A stretch of DNA of 64,000 nt, taken from positions 18,017,578 through 18,081,577 of the forward strand of contig NC_091014.1 of assembly GCF_041296385.1 (NCBI RefSeq), written 5' to 3'. Source of the stretch: Aphelocoma coerulescens (lineage: Eukaryota > Chordata > Aves > Passeriformes > Corvidae). Under the pieces are notes generated by a model. That model made no database searches, was not told where the DNA came from, and worked only from the letters and a program-made list of their open reading frames with translations. The position numbers and the translations under genes are program-made. Shown piece after piece: positions 35,834-48,744 of this stretch (position 1 is its first letter; every line of letters starts with the position of its first letter).

Positions 35834-37952
35834 AAGTAAATAGCCTCTAGTCATCATTTTGAAAGTAGATACGGAGAAGATTGCATTTCCATAATTAAAA
35901 ATAAAAATCAAATCCCTCTTCTGTCTTCGTTTTTAAATTGCTGCTGTCAAACTGTACAAATGTACCAGAGAAAAATGATTGAAATATTTAAAAAAAAAAT
36001 CATTCATAATACTTAGTCTTGGATGAATAATAAAAAAGGTAGAACATTACAAATTGTTATTTCCTCATTCTAATTAGATTAAAAGATTATTACAATCCTC
36101 AATGCCTTACATGAGTATATTATGGTATGGCAATCATAAATCCTGTGCATTTTTACCTTACTAAGCATATGGGATTGCTAATAGGTAGCTCAACAATCAA
36201 TTTAATCATGCAATTTAATCTTTAAAATTAATATACTTTCATGATAGCAACTTTAAAAAATAATAATCATCAGGGTTATACTCATTTAAATTAAACTAGC
36301 TTCCAGTATTTGTCTTGTCTTCTGTTGAGATGGAACCTGACTGTTGGGTAATGCTTTCCTTTCTTGGCTCTACTTGTTACTCTGTTATAGATGGAAAATG
36401 CTTTTTCTTTGCATATTTTTTTTTCTCATGATATTTTCTTTGACTTCAAATTAACATTTATTCAACATTTCAGGGCTCACTGATATGTCCTTTTAAAACA
36501 ATTGCAAGTTTAATAGGGCACAGAGCTGACATTTGTCTACAGATCAAACCAATTTCACAGGCAGAATTTTGATCTGAAATTATATAGTCTGAATGCAATC
36601 ATCTTGTCTGTCTCTACACTTTAGCTTTAGAAATTGTCTACTGGAGATAGGATAGTTCTGATACATGTCTGTGTGTGCATTTTTATAGATCATGCAGCTT
36701 TAGGAACTACATGTATACTTGATCATGTATTCTTGAACAGAAAGACATCATGAATGGTATCTCTAAAGAAATGGGTAATACAACTCAGCATAGCTATGTT
36801 AAGGTTATTAAAGATGTACCAATTTATGCCAGCTGCAATTCTGGCCAATAAGGATAACAAGAAATCTTTTCCCTTGTGCTTTATTGCTTAGTGCATAGTG
36901 AAGCATCCAGCACTAGGATTTAATGTTGACTATAGCAGCAGTAGCCTCATGACTGACAGATACGGTTACTCCCTCCCCCACAAATGCTGTTCCATGCTCA
37001 GACTTTCATCTGTTGGCATCTTCAAAATTTAAAACCTAGGTTTGAAGTATATAAATTTAATATTAGAGTCCACAACCTGTATTTTATTCCATCATAATTA
37101 TCATAAAGAGATTTTAGGTTTTTAATGTAAGGTGGACTGTTTATAAAACCTTTTTTTTTTTTTGCGCTATTTTAAATAAGAAACATACCTGAAATTAATA
37201 CTATAAAAATAAAAAATCCCATCGAGATTACTTCAACACAACTGCATTTAATTTTCTTTATCTTCTTTAATTTTCTGTATGTTGTAATATAAATCTCCAT
37301 GAAAATGCTGTAATATGTAGATAATGACATACTCAAAGCATGAATCTCATAGGCACTTGAAGCAGAGTTAACAATTCGTTTTAGGAGTCCAGTCTCAGAG
37401 ATCTCCAACTGGGGACCCAACTGCAACAGCTTTGCCCACTGAGTAGCCACTGGGATAATACATGCCCTGAAGAAAGTTGTTTCAGTGGATTGAATCCCTT
37501 GATTTCTTTCATAATAGGCAGGGTAACATTCAGGGTCTATCTACTTGAGTCTCATATAAAGCTACATTCTATGAATACAAAAATGATTCTTATCTGAATG
37601 ATGTTATTGGACATTCCAGTGCCATTTCCATGTAATCATATAGGCAAAACCAGAAATAAGAGCGCAGATGCATGAAGTAATAATGGCCTAATTATTTTAT
37701 GATGCTGATATCAGTAAATTTCCCTGGATATTCTCCTGACAAGGTTGTACTATTGATAAACCACTCTTGAGATGAGAGCTTGTATTCATCTCAAAGCATT
37801 TGGATTCATTAGTAATATATGATCACCATTAAATTACTCTTGTTTTGAGTGACATATTTAAAAACAGTGTCAAAAACTAGGAACAGGCATGGCTGTAAAT
37901 CTATTCAAATTGTTCATGCCCTTTCGGTCTACATTACTAAGCAATGATTAGT

Positions 37953-38060
37953 TAAAAAAACCAACATAATGCAAAAAGAAATAAACTGAACAAACAACCA
38001 ACCTCTCTCAAACAAACAAAAAAACCAACCAAAAAAACAAACAAAAAACCCCCACCAATA
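37953..38060. repeat. A/C-rich low-complexity tract
   Basis: Runs of A interrupted by CC, CCAACC and CAAACAAA over about 105 bases, interrupted by a short ordinary segment. Its complement resembles the G/T-rich tract at 20361-20463, including the CCAACC (GGTTGG) core. Confidence 0.8.
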
Positions 38061-38419
38061 AATGAAACCTCAGAAAATACAAATTTATCTCCTATCTGTC
38101 TAGCAAAAAGAAGCTTTACACATAGTAAATATGTTATAGTCAGTGATACCTGTAGTATGAAGATTTTGCCCCTTCCCAAAGAAGTATATCCTGTCCCTCT
38201 GTAAAGTTCAAGCTGAACAAAAAGTGTTTCAACAGATATGTATTGATTCTTTGACATCTATCTGCCTGTATTTTGGTTTATATACGTATTTATGCACACA
38301 CACATGAACTTACATAAATGTGGGACAGGAGAAAGAGAGAAAGAAAGGATTTTATTTTCTTAGCCAGACAGAGCATATATATTTCACTTCTGCAACTCCT
38401 TTAAACTTCCAGTTTGATT

Positions 38420-39300
38420 TTTAGTTTTATTGTCTCAACACAGGTTCTCCATCTCCAGCTGTAAAGCCCCCTGTTATTAAGTGAGAGCAGAGGACTTCCA
38501 AAGATAAGCTATTTTATGGCAACCCTAATCCAATGGACTTCCCAGCTCAGGTGATTTCTCCTCTGAGTCTGTTTGCTGCCACTCCCATTTGCAGGTCCAG
38601 CTTATTGCAAGTCCGGCATGGATTCCAGAGATGTTTGTGCAGGCATACAGAGGTGAATATGTACACACACCCCCACACACACTGTAAGGCATGACCAGCC
38701 ACATGGACACCAAAGCAAGCTGTGTCCAAGTGACACCCTCATGAACACCCACAGCGCTCTCTTGTCCAGCTGATAAGGATAAGACCTTGCTCGTGGTCAC
38801 ACAGTGTCACAGACAACACACCTGCACATAACGGGATCCAGAACTGGCTTCACACATGTGGTCTGTCCAGGAGCCAGACCTAGATCCCTTTTGCCCCTGT
38901 TGCTGGCCTTGGTGCTCCTGTCCTAAATCCATACCCAAAGTTGGTAATTCTGATACCCTTACCTAGGTAATCTTATCTTTTATGGCATTACTTGTTATTG
39001 CTTTGCGAGGCTCTTCTCTCCACAAAGGTCCCCAGTTCTGCCTTTCAAGTACACATGCAGTTTGGTTGTTCTTACAGGACTCCTCTCATCAGGACCACTC
39101 TGTCCTTTTTGTCACCTCCTCATGCTCTTCTTTACTGTCTCGAACAATTTCTTGTGTTCAGCTAAATTTCAGGCCAGCACATCTGTCTGTGTTTCATAAC
39201 ATCGTGACTCCATGTGTTTGTGTACAGATCATGTATGCAGTCTGTATTGATTGACTTGGATGCTGCCTTGGGGACTGCCCCTTTTCTTCTACACTGGGGA
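38420..39300. other. GC-richer patch, unclassified
   Basis: About 880 bases are visibly richer in G and C than the neighbouring DNA. They include a short CA-rich run (38661-38682) and frames open on the minus strand (38525-38800) and plus strand (38982-39254). No translation resembles a known family, and I see no LTR signals or SINE promoter boxes. It may be an old retroelement, or conserved non-coding or transcribed sequence. Confidence 0.3.
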
Positions 39301-42300
39301 ATTGCAGAATGCTGTATTACAGGTTATTCCATGTTTTTTCCATCATCAGTATTAAGATCCTGCTTTTTTACTGATTCATTTCATGTTTGATGCCAGAGCA
39401 CTGTTTTCTTTTCCTTTTCCCTTTTTAAGCAGTTTCTCTGTTTGCTTACTCTCAACTCCAATCATCTTGTAGCTTGGTCCCAGCCAACTGACAACTGTCA
39501 GCAATTATGAAATCAGTGAGAATATGCTTGCCAAAGCTGAAATTTATTGAGGACGCTCTGCACTCTTCCTGCAATATATGCTAACCTACCACTATCCCAA
39601 ATTCCTCCTACACAGAAAATATTCAAAGGATTAGGACCACTTGTACAGTTTCTACATGACTGCTTTCCTCTTCTCTGGTAAAGGGGCATGGTTAGGAAAA
39701 GGAGCCATTGCCAATGGAGGTTTTAGTCAGTCTGACACTTTGGCAAGGAGACATAAATTTTTATACCTCAAGTCCTTTCTAACCTGTTCTGAAGTCCAAC
39801 TCAGTAAACAAGTACTTTTGGAAAGGAAATGGATATGCATAAAAGGCTTGAATTCACCTTTCTGTGAGCACACACATTTCAGCTTCTGAGCCCAGTGCAT
39901 TAATTCCAGGCAAGTTTTGCTAAATTATGTCTTTTTGTGTTGATGAAAAGCTTTATAAAATTAAGCATACATTTTAGCACTTTCAGGTACCCTGAGATAG
40001 TGCCACTTGAATTTGGAACTAGAGAATATTTCAGATAAACCCTGTGCTTTGGTTATTCTGTCATTAAAAATACTTTGTAAAGCTCCTTACTTCTCTTTAC
40101 TTTTCCAGGACTGAAATAAGGTGGATTTAAGCAACTATTAAGTTGTTTAATAACTATAAAGTTATTTACATTGGTTAAGAAGAGTACTACAGCTGTATAC
40201 AGAATTCAAAATAAATATTTGCTACAGTATTGTCTCCACAAAGACTCTGTGGTACTTAGATTCAGAAGAGCTTTGATTCTTTGAAAGCTCACTTTGTAAC
40301 ATATAGCCTGAGGGAGAATAGTTATGCCATAAACAAATTCAATCGAATATATATATGTATTTCTGACCTAATTTTACACATTTGCAATTAATCCAAATTG
40401 CAGTTTAAATTGTGTAAAATAATTTTTTTCAGGCATTAAGTCCAATATGATATTTCACAGACTTAGAGAAAAGTTTAGAATCTTTTTTGATCTTTTGAGA
40501 TATTCCATGAATAGGATGCAGGGCATGCATTATCACAAAAATACTTTTATGGAAAATGAGAAATGGAGGGATAACCTTACACTGTCAAAATATGTTGCAT
40601 TTATTTATTTTTTTCAAGGGCTCTGAAAAGTAAAAAGTATTGCCTAAGATGGTGTTTGCCCAAAGATACTACTTCTAAGACCTGTTACATTAACCCTAAC
40701 ACTGTGTCATACCTTTTGTAAATCTATGAAGAAACAAATAACCATCCACCCTGAGAAAGCTGAAAGTCAGTGAGAGGAAGTTTGTATTTACTCCAGTGTT
40801 ACCGCCCAAGTTTCCTGGCTGGAAAAGTAAAACATAATAATAATTCTTCCATCCATAAGTTCAGATAGTTTCAAAACATTGACAACATTAAAATAGCTCA
40901 TGAAAGCTACATAGACATCCAGTTTGCTATGGACACTTGGCAAGGTGAAGTAGAATGGCTGAAATAAAACCAATTTGTTAGGGTTTTTTTTATAATTATG
41001 CATATGCTCTCAGAGTGGCCTAACTGATTCAGAATGGGTCAGCAGAGATGGTCACAGTTTGAGATCCCACAAATGGGATCATACATATTTTATATATGTG
41101 CCTATGTATAGTAAATGACCAGAAAAGTAGATGGCAAGTGGGAAGGCAAGAGTCCAATGGAAATTATTTTAATCAGCTTACTTTTCTGCCTATTATTCAC
41201 ATTTGTTTTTTCAAGTCACTATTGCATTCATAGTCAGATCTCCATCTTTATTATACCTTCATTAACCTTTTAAATCTCCTGTCTGTGTACAGGAGCCTTT
41301 CTTTCTTTTAATTATCTGTTTAAAATTCACAAGGGGTAAGTGCTGCCATTTTGGCTTTTTGACATTTTTCACCTGCAGACTGTAAGAAACAGATTTAAGA
41401 GTCTTGTTCTACTGGTTTATGTTGCATCCTGATTTTAGCTGAAATACGGGAGCTGGAATTCAGTCATTCATTGTCATTCAGGAGCTGTTTGAGTTGGGCC
41501 TTTGTGCTTTGTGGGGTCAGCAGACCTCAGCTGAATTATAGTCTTGAATTTTGTTTTGCAACCATGCATTATTTTCCTGTCCCTGTTTCTTCCTTTTTAG
41601 TACAATCATAAAATATCCCAGTCTGGACATTTTATGCAGGGATTCCATTTCTTTTGCTTGTAGATAGGATCACTTGGTTTGCAAGTGAGTCAGTTCTCTT
41701 ATCATCAGTCGATTTATACTTTTTAAGGCACACTTGTCACTCTGCTTTCTAGCACACTGCTACCTCCCAGCAAATATGAGATAGAAGTATTTATTATATC
41801 GCACATTATCTGATGTACTTAATTCCTTTTCTAGTTGTAGTCATCAACAGCATTTTGGTTGTATTTCCTAGAACATCTGGTGTAAAGATATGCAGGGTCG
41901 GAGTAAAATGTTTCTGTTACTTTTTAGTTGTTCAAGCAGTTCTTTCTTATCTCCTAATCATATTATTAGAACTTAATAGCAGTTGCTATGGGAGCTGCAG
42001 AACCAAACAGTGGCTGAGGCTCTGTGGCATTACATCTATGTTAAAGGTAACATCTGGTCCTTGCCCCCTTGAAGGTAGGAGAAGAGGTGAAGGGAATTTT
42101 AAATACTCATTTTTTCTCTAGCTTGAACCTCAGTACACAGTATGATTCACTGCTAGGGAAGAAGTGGTGTTACCAAGCTTCTGTTATCACATTTAAGGAT
42201 TAGAAAGATAGGAGGCAGACTGAGTTTCTCTCATGGCTCCTGTCTAAAGTAAGGTGGTGAAAAGAACACATGGCACCTTTCCTGCCTGTCTGGTTTATTC

Positions 42301-43047
42301 ATTAATGTTACCACTCTTTGGCTCATAACCTGCCTCCTTCAAACACACTTTCTGATATAAGAAACTCAGGCTGTCTGAAAAAGTCCTTGTCAAAATCTGC
42401 CCTTCATCATCTTTGTCGACTTTCTGCGTATTCCCAGCATGCTGCTTTTCTCATAGTCAGTCCTTATTATAACACATAGGCACACTGCTTGCCAGAATTC
42501 CCATGAGATAAAACCTTAGCCTTCTTTTACAGGTATCAAGTATCTCTTTAATATTCTTCTTTAATTCTGATAGTGCATATCTCTGGGTGCAGTTCCTTGA
42601 AACTCATGCTTTAATAGTTTTGAATGTCTGCTAAAGAACTCCAAAGTTTGATTCCTGTAATATCCATCAAAAACTCTAGCAGAGGAGCAGTATCTTTTTA
42701 ACTGTCAGGCTTACAGAGATTTCTCAGAGGTGCATTTGTTTCTTTGTCCCTTGTACTTTCTTTTTGTGTGTGTGTAATAATAATACTGGAATACGTATAA
42801 ATGTGAACTATGCTAGCTAAAATAATTCTTTGTTGTCATGCTACGGTCTTTGAACCACAATTTCTGCAGGATATGGTGTCAGTTGACAACCTCATAATTA
42901 TAAGCAAGCTTTTATGTTATACTTAAAAGCTTTCAATCTTGTTGTCATAGCAATTACTTTTACTGCGAAAAAAGGATCTCATTTTGTAGGAAAATATCTG
43001 ACAGATTAATAATATTTCACATGTCCACAGTCCCATTCTAAGAATTG

Positions 43048-43230
43048 CTCAGTACTTTATACACATTATTGAATTAAACTTTCCAGTAACCTTAAGAGAA
43101 ACTGTTATTATTATACAGACATGGAAACAATGGCACAGAGAAAATAAAAATAAGTTCAGACAGCTTATTTGGAGCAAGAAAGGGAAAAAAATCCCATAGT
43201 CTCAGTCTTCCATTCTGACCACTAGGTCAT
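43048..43230 (+). mobile_element. MIR-type (amniote CORE/tRNA-derived) SINE, ancient
   Basis: The order of phrases matches the MIR consensus as I remember it. 'actttatacacattattgaa' corresponds to the MIR 'ctttacatgcattatctca' core. 'gttattattatacagacatg' then 'gaaacaatggcacagagaaa' correspond to 'tattattatccccattttacagatgaggaaactgaggcacagag'-type text. After this come 'aagttcagacagctt' and 'ttccattctgaccactaggt', the last resembling the 3' end of amniote MIR copies. It is heavily diverged, as expected for an element older than the bird lineage. It sits just upstream of an LTR. Confidence 0.7.
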
Positions 43231-43372
43231 GAGTTTTGTTCAAAGAGAGGAAGCTTAACCCTCTTTCTTTGTCATCTTGGCTTAGGTAAACAACGGTTTC
43301 TCATATCCTTCTCATCTCATTGTTAAGGGAAGGTTTATCTTTCTTTAGTGATCTATATTCCTGTCCTTACTT

Positions 43373-43379
43373 GATGCAT
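43373..43379. repeat. Possible target-site duplication, left copy
   Basis: The 7-mer gatgcat sits directly before the LTR end 'tgatggggctacc' and recurs at 43884-43890 beyond the other end. Seven bases is slightly longer than the usual 4-6 for retroviral integration, so part of the match may be chance. Confidence 0.35.
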
Positions 43380-43435
43380 TGATGGGGCTACCTGAAAACA
43401 GAGGCTTGACAAAATTAAGAGGATAAAAGTGGGTA

Positions 43436-43441
43436 TTTATT
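43436..43441 (-). terminator. LTR polyadenylation signal AATAAA
   Basis: TTTATT on the plus strand within 'gggtatttattgaaggg'. Its place between the TATA box and the LTR end identifies the R-U5 side and hence the minus orientation. Confidence 0.6.
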
Positions 43442-43528
43442 GAAGGGCCTTCAGGTACACTTTGGACAGTCAAAAGCCTTCAGAGAAGGCTTCACCCAAA
43501 ATGGACGACAGGTCACAAGTTTTTAATA

Positions 43529-43538
43529 CTTTTATAAG
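43529..43538 (-). promoter_or_regulatory. LTR TATA box
   Basis: CTTATAAAAG on the minus strand, 18 bases downstream (in LTR sense) of the start of an octamer ATGCAAAT at 43554-43547. About 90 bases further on lies the AATAAA at 43441-43436. The spacing suits transcription starting near 43500. Confidence 0.6.
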
Positions 43539-43883
43539 TTTCGTCCATTTGCATATCAGGGTTAATTCTCCAGTTAAAATTTCAGGTAATGAAGTCATTA
43601 CCCCAAGTTTGTTCCTCCCTTTTAGAGGCTTTGTTTACTTATTTCGAGGCCTGGGACAGTAAGGTGTCCTTTAAGTCCAGGCCTAGAGAGGATTTGTTTT
43701 GTCTGACCAGGATGGGAGAACAGTAGCTAACAGGCTATATGGAGTTTTAGAGTTGCACTCTAAAGCATTACAGGATCTGAAAAATATAAAAGCTAAAATC
43801 ATAAGTCATCAACTCAACTGGCTAAGGAAGAAGTCAATGGAAAAAGAAGAGAGTGAGGGGAAGACTTCAAATCCTGTAAAATA

Positions 43884-43890
43884 GATGCAT
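43884..43890. repeat. Possible target-site duplication, right copy
   Basis: gatgcat, identical to 43373-43379, 504 bases apart around the LTR. Confidence 0.35.
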
Positions 43891-46800
43891 GTCTGTCTGT
43901 CTTGCTCTCTTCCTTTGCCTTTCGCTTTCTTTCTTCCTTCCTGTCTTCTAAATCCTTCTTAAATGAATAGGTTGAACAGGCAGCCCTTTGGAACTGGAAG
44001 ACTTAAGGTGCTTGAAGTGTGAACTCTTTCAGATTCTTTGGAAAACCTTGTATGAAATTTCATGAGATGACCATTCATCCCATGGCCTCATGCAGTCCTT
44101 TACATATGTCAGCAGTGCTTGGAGCCAAGATTGATCCCATCTAACTTCAGGTGTTTTTTGAAGTCCCCAGTGTGAAGATCTTAGTCTCTTTAGACACCCT
44201 TCATCGTCAGTGGAGAGATGAAAGAATGTCCGAAGGGATGTTCTCAGCTATGCTGAGTTGCTTTCTAAGGAGAAAAGGGTCTCCCTCCACACATCACAAA
44301 GGAAACTTGGTTAACCACGCTCCTCATTTAGGGTAATTAGTGAAAGTATAAAATCAAAGAGGCTGTTACAGGATTTAGTGCAGAACACTGCCTGAATGTG
44401 TATGCAAGACTTTATAGTACATCCAATGAAGGCTAAGTTCAAGCTGATCTTTTGACAATGGAAACAGATGTGGCCGTGTGTCAGTGCAGGTATGTATCAC
44501 CTTCCTGCTCTGAACCACTGCATTTCATCAACACATATAAAAGGATACAAGTTTTTCCTACATGTGCAGGTTAACTTTGTGGGAGGAAATTATTGGCGGA
44601 ATTACATCAGGCTCTTAAGTTTTCTTTTTTAACTCTGATGCATAGGATGAAGCAAAAACAGCATTGCGGATGAGCAGGAAGATGTGCAGAAATCAACAGA
44701 TGAGTATATCACGAAGTGAGAAAAATCATAGGGTAGCACTCCTCCTGTAAAATTGCTAAGAGACTAGTAAATTAGATTTCTGGGTTACATTAGTGACTCA
44801 AAGAAAATGCAGAAACACTGTTGTTTACCTGTGTTCTGAGAATTAACTCTGCAATCTTACATTAGTATTTTTATAATACTTTAGAAGGTATTTCCTATGT
44901 AATATTTTACTCTAAAACAATTCTTCAAGGGCTGTGTAATCAAAAGTGCTGAGATTACCATTGGAACCATTTTCTCTTAGCTATCCTCTCTTGAAATTTA
45001 GTATGGAGACTCAAGAGACAAATTCTGTATTTTCCATGTTATTACAAAAAAACCTAATAAAAGTTAAAAAATACAGAATATACCTTTTCTTTGGTGCTGT
45101 ACCCAGGCCTTTATATTCATAACTTTTTGCTCTTCCTGCTGCCTACAGTAGATATTCACATATGCCATTGATTGGATCACCACAGCTATGTCAGAACAGG
45201 ACAAGCTGCAATGGAATGTGCTTGTTCATTTAGTCAAAGCTATTTGGTTCACTTTGCTACAGACAGAAGTCAACGGATGAAACTCAGCTTAGTCAGAAGA
45301 AGAAATGAGAGACTAAACAGTTATGGGGCAGGAAAGCTGTACTAAATTTATGCCTTTAAAACAGAAAAAAACAGGATTTCCTAGAGGTCCTGGTTAGATG
45401 CAATTAGCAATTATGTTAAATGGAAGTTTTACTTTCTGAATGCCATCAATTTTCAGTGATAAGAAATTTATTTTTTTTTAATTTGTGTTGAAACACAGTT
45501 GCTTAGTTCATGTCATAACAGCAATTCTTACTCATTTCAGTCTTATCCTTTAACATAATATCAGTATTTGCACTTGGGCTGATTTTTAAGTATGTAGTTT
45601 ATGATTCTGAGAGGCAAGTTAACTTTGAATTAGAAGAATATTTGAAACATTCTCGTATTTTATTAAAAAAAATATTTTTCTGAAAGTTAGCATTAGTGTA
45701 AATTATACGATGTACAGTCATCAATGTCAGAAACCGCTAATGTCTTGGAAATGTTGCTGAAGACTGTCCAAGAATGTATTTTTAAAGAAGAATAACATTT
45801 CATGCAAATCAAGAAAAAATTTCTTTTTAAAAATCCAACTAAACCTCGATGATCTAGTAATTATATATATATATTTACCAGAAGAGGAAACTTAAGGCAG
45901 TGTGTGGCAAAACATGATATTGATTTGCATGTGTCCTAACAAGGATTTCAGAGGATCAAGTCATTACATTTGACATAGAGAAGAAACTGCAAATAGAAAC
46001 AGTATAAGAATATAAACTGTTATTTATGGGAGCCAGAATAGATTCTGTACTGTAGTTTCAGTAAGTGAACACATGGAGTTAAAACCAGCTTTCAGAATTG
46101 TATTTATCTTCTTTTTTTTTCCTTCTTTTGACATTTTGGGGTTTGGTAAGCCCTCCTACAATACTGTTAAGCATTTATTTTTTATTTTTATTAAACAGTA
46201 ATCTACACAAATGGTATCTGTATTGAGAAGACAAATCAGGCTCTTTCTGTTCAATGCGTAGGTTCTTTTTTCTTACAGAAAAGGAGGAGTATTTAGTTAC
46301 ACCTTGTTTGTAACTGAATACAGTAAAAATTGGTTTTTTTTCATTTACAGAATGTATAAAATACACTTGCAGGAGAGGAATAGCATCAGTTGCTTTTCAT
46401 GATGTCCGGTAAGCTGCAGGAATGCTGCACAGACCATTCCTATGCATCCTTCTGTTTTAGTTTCTGCCTAATTTCCATTTATTAGATGATTTTTTTTCCA
46501 ATAAAGTTAGATTGAAGTAGGTAGCATGAATTAGCCTTGACTTCCATATCAGTCATAAATTTACTAATACATCACTACACAGAGGAAACAGTAATGAACA
46601 TGTAGTGTGTTTACTCTCTTGTGACAAGAGTTCTGTTTTTGTGGAAATTTACCTAAGATATGTTGATAAATAGGTAAAATTCTATATTAAAAATATAGAG
46701 GTAATTTAACTTCTGGTTTTACTGCTTTGAAAGGGTGTTTTATTCCATTCTAGACCCTACTTACCATGATATGTTTCGGGCTGCGCTCAAAGCCCTTTGA

Positions 46801-48718
46801 TGGTCAATTCTTTGTTTTTGTTATGCTGCCATTGATTTCATTGCCAGTCTCTGATGATGCGTGCTGGAGCCTTGGCCAGTCAATGACAGAAACTTACTTA
46901 TACTTATAGACAAAAGATTGGAGCAGCAGTTTCTGAAACTTCTCCTGTTGTCACACCACCTTCAGGCCGATAATTTACCATGATTGTAAAAACTAAATAA
47001 CACATGACATTAAGTTGGTTTGCAACTCTTTTGTGCCTTTAAAAAATGGCACCAGACCCGAATAGAGAAAATATTTGAGGGACCAGGTAGGAAGGAGATG
47101 AGAAGGAAATAGCCATATGTGATAAATAGGTAGCAGGTAGGAGAGTCTTGAAGAGATTGTGTCTTGATTAAGGGTTGTCAGAAGATGAAGTCCAAGGAAC
47201 AGTATAAAGTGTTGAAAGTAATAGGAAAGAGATCGTCAACAGAGATTTTGAGGTTAATGAGGAAAAGAAAGGGGATGAGGACAAAGAAGAAAAAAAATAA
47301 AGACAAATGGCCTCAATTAGCTCCTTTAAAAATTCTCTGAGATACTTGACAGAGATGGAAAGAAAAGCTAAAAGTGCAGAGCAGCTCTTACAGGTCTGTG
47401 TCTCCAAGAGAAAAGCTTTAATAGCTGTAAGTAACATTTATTATCTCAATTTTGGTGGTGTCCTTGACATACAAGCAGTGAAACCAGTTATATCAGGTTG
47501 GCCTAACAGTCAATAGTGTACATGAAAGGTGAGTGCTCATTACTTTGCTTTTTAAAAAATCTTTCCAAGTGAGCTGCTTTTGATCAAAGACACGTAATTA
47601 AAGAATTAAGCAAGTTTACATCTAATAGACTGCCTGCAGTTCTCCATTACATTTTTACCAAGTGATAGTGTACTTTACATGACTGTCTATTATACTCATT
47701 AGGAAACTAAGCAAGCTGATTGTGTTTCTCTGGGAGGAAAGTAAATGTAAGCTAGAAAAGGTGAGTAATGCTTTAATGAGATGAGTGTGGTGCATACTTG
47801 CAGCCTGCTTTTCTTCATTTAGCACGTGCATCAACTTCTAAATTATCTTCAGCTTTCACATGGCATAATGATCATTTGCCATTTTGGTTGTGCTGCACTC
47901 AGTGTTGGCCAGTCATGGAGATGGCTGGTGTTCTGGAAGAGGCTTCTTTCTCCCTGACAACAAAAGTAACAGTGATTAGTTCAGCTTCTTAGTTGGGGCT
48001 CTATGCTATAACCCAGCTTGACATCATAAAGGCAACACTTTTTTACAGGTTTTATTTTCCTTCTTCATTCTCTCTCCCTTCTGTCTCTTCTGGAATGCTT
48101 TCTGAGCAAATTCTTTGCTTGAGGAGGAATGTGACATTCTCTTGCACTGGTTGATAAATATTTATGCCTGAGAACAGCATAAAGCTCTCTTTTGGATGCT
48201 TTCCCATTTTACACTGTGCTGGCTTTTGGCCTGATCTCTGTATTTAGAAAACACTGTGTATTACCTGCATGCTTTCTTGACTCGATTTCCTATCTCCAAT
48301 GGGTCTGCAGCCAGTACAGCATGAGAACTGTATTGCAATATTTTCAATGAATTGTCAGGATACTTGAATAAAGCAAAATGAAAAATAGGTGGCTTCTTTT
48401 CTAGGTGTATAAGCACTTTTTAAGGAGAACTTTATAGATATGCCTGGAAAGGATATAGTACACAGAGCATGAAAACAGTTTTAAGCACTTCAATACTCTG
48501 GTAAAACTGAACAACTATGAATGGATTCAGAAATAGCAAAACATTACTACTCCTGTGGCAGTATTAATACAATCCCATTTCACAATCATGGTTTTTTTCC
48601 TGCCCATTTTCTACAATGTACTTCTGATTTTTGCTTGTTGGAAAGTAAACGCTGTGTACATCCAGTGAAATATCTTTTCAGTATTAAAGAAATTTTTCTG
48701 CCAATTTTTAGATCATTT
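43891..48718. other. AT-rich non-coding stretch
   Basis: No gene recognised. It has a pyrimidine-rich run after the LTR (about 43890-43950), a (TA)n run at 45862-45874 and a purine-rich stretch at about 47080-47310. A slightly GC-richer patch around 47800-48000 has an open frame (47798-47992) of no recognisable content. Confidence 0.6.
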
Positions 48719-48744
48719 GAGATCTACAAATGCTCGTAGATCTC
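48719..48744. repeat. 9-bp inverted repeat (hairpin)
   Basis: GAGATCTAC and GTAGATCTC pair perfectly around an 8-base loop (aaatgctc). It marks the left edge of a GC- and CpG-richer patch. Confidence 0.85.

Larger units (their letters stand above)
28711..43047. other. AT-rich non-coding stretch
   Basis: More than 14 kb without a recognisable gene, RNA gene or transposon apart from simple repeats and the GC-richer patch at 38420-39300. Open frames such as 33429-33740 (plus, 103 codons) and 31270-31560 (minus, 96 codons) show no domain or splice context that I can support. The interval 34080-34640 is a little less AT-rich and could hide an old, unrecognised transposon. Confidence 0.6.
43380..43883 (-). 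mobile_element. Solo LTR of an endogenous retrovirus, minus strand
   Basis: Read on the minus strand this has the order of a retroviral LTR: an octamer ATGCAAAT at 43554-43547, a TATA box CTTATAAAAG at 43538-43529, and a polyadenylation signal AATAAA at 43441-43436. A U5-like end finishing in ...CCCCATCA follows at 43380. The part from 43380 to about 43690 resembles a common passerine LTR family as I remember it. The upper boundary is less sure: the 7-bp direct repeat would put it at 43883, where the expected TG start reads TA. There is no internal retroviral gene sequence beside it, so it is a solo LTR produced by recombination. It can no longer make virus, although its promoter signals look largely intact. 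Confidence 0.7.

Noticed and set aside
41813..42121. 102-codon plus-strand frame with hydrophobic runs
   Set aside because: Hydrophobic runs follow from T-rich codons. There are no borders or motifs that support an exon.
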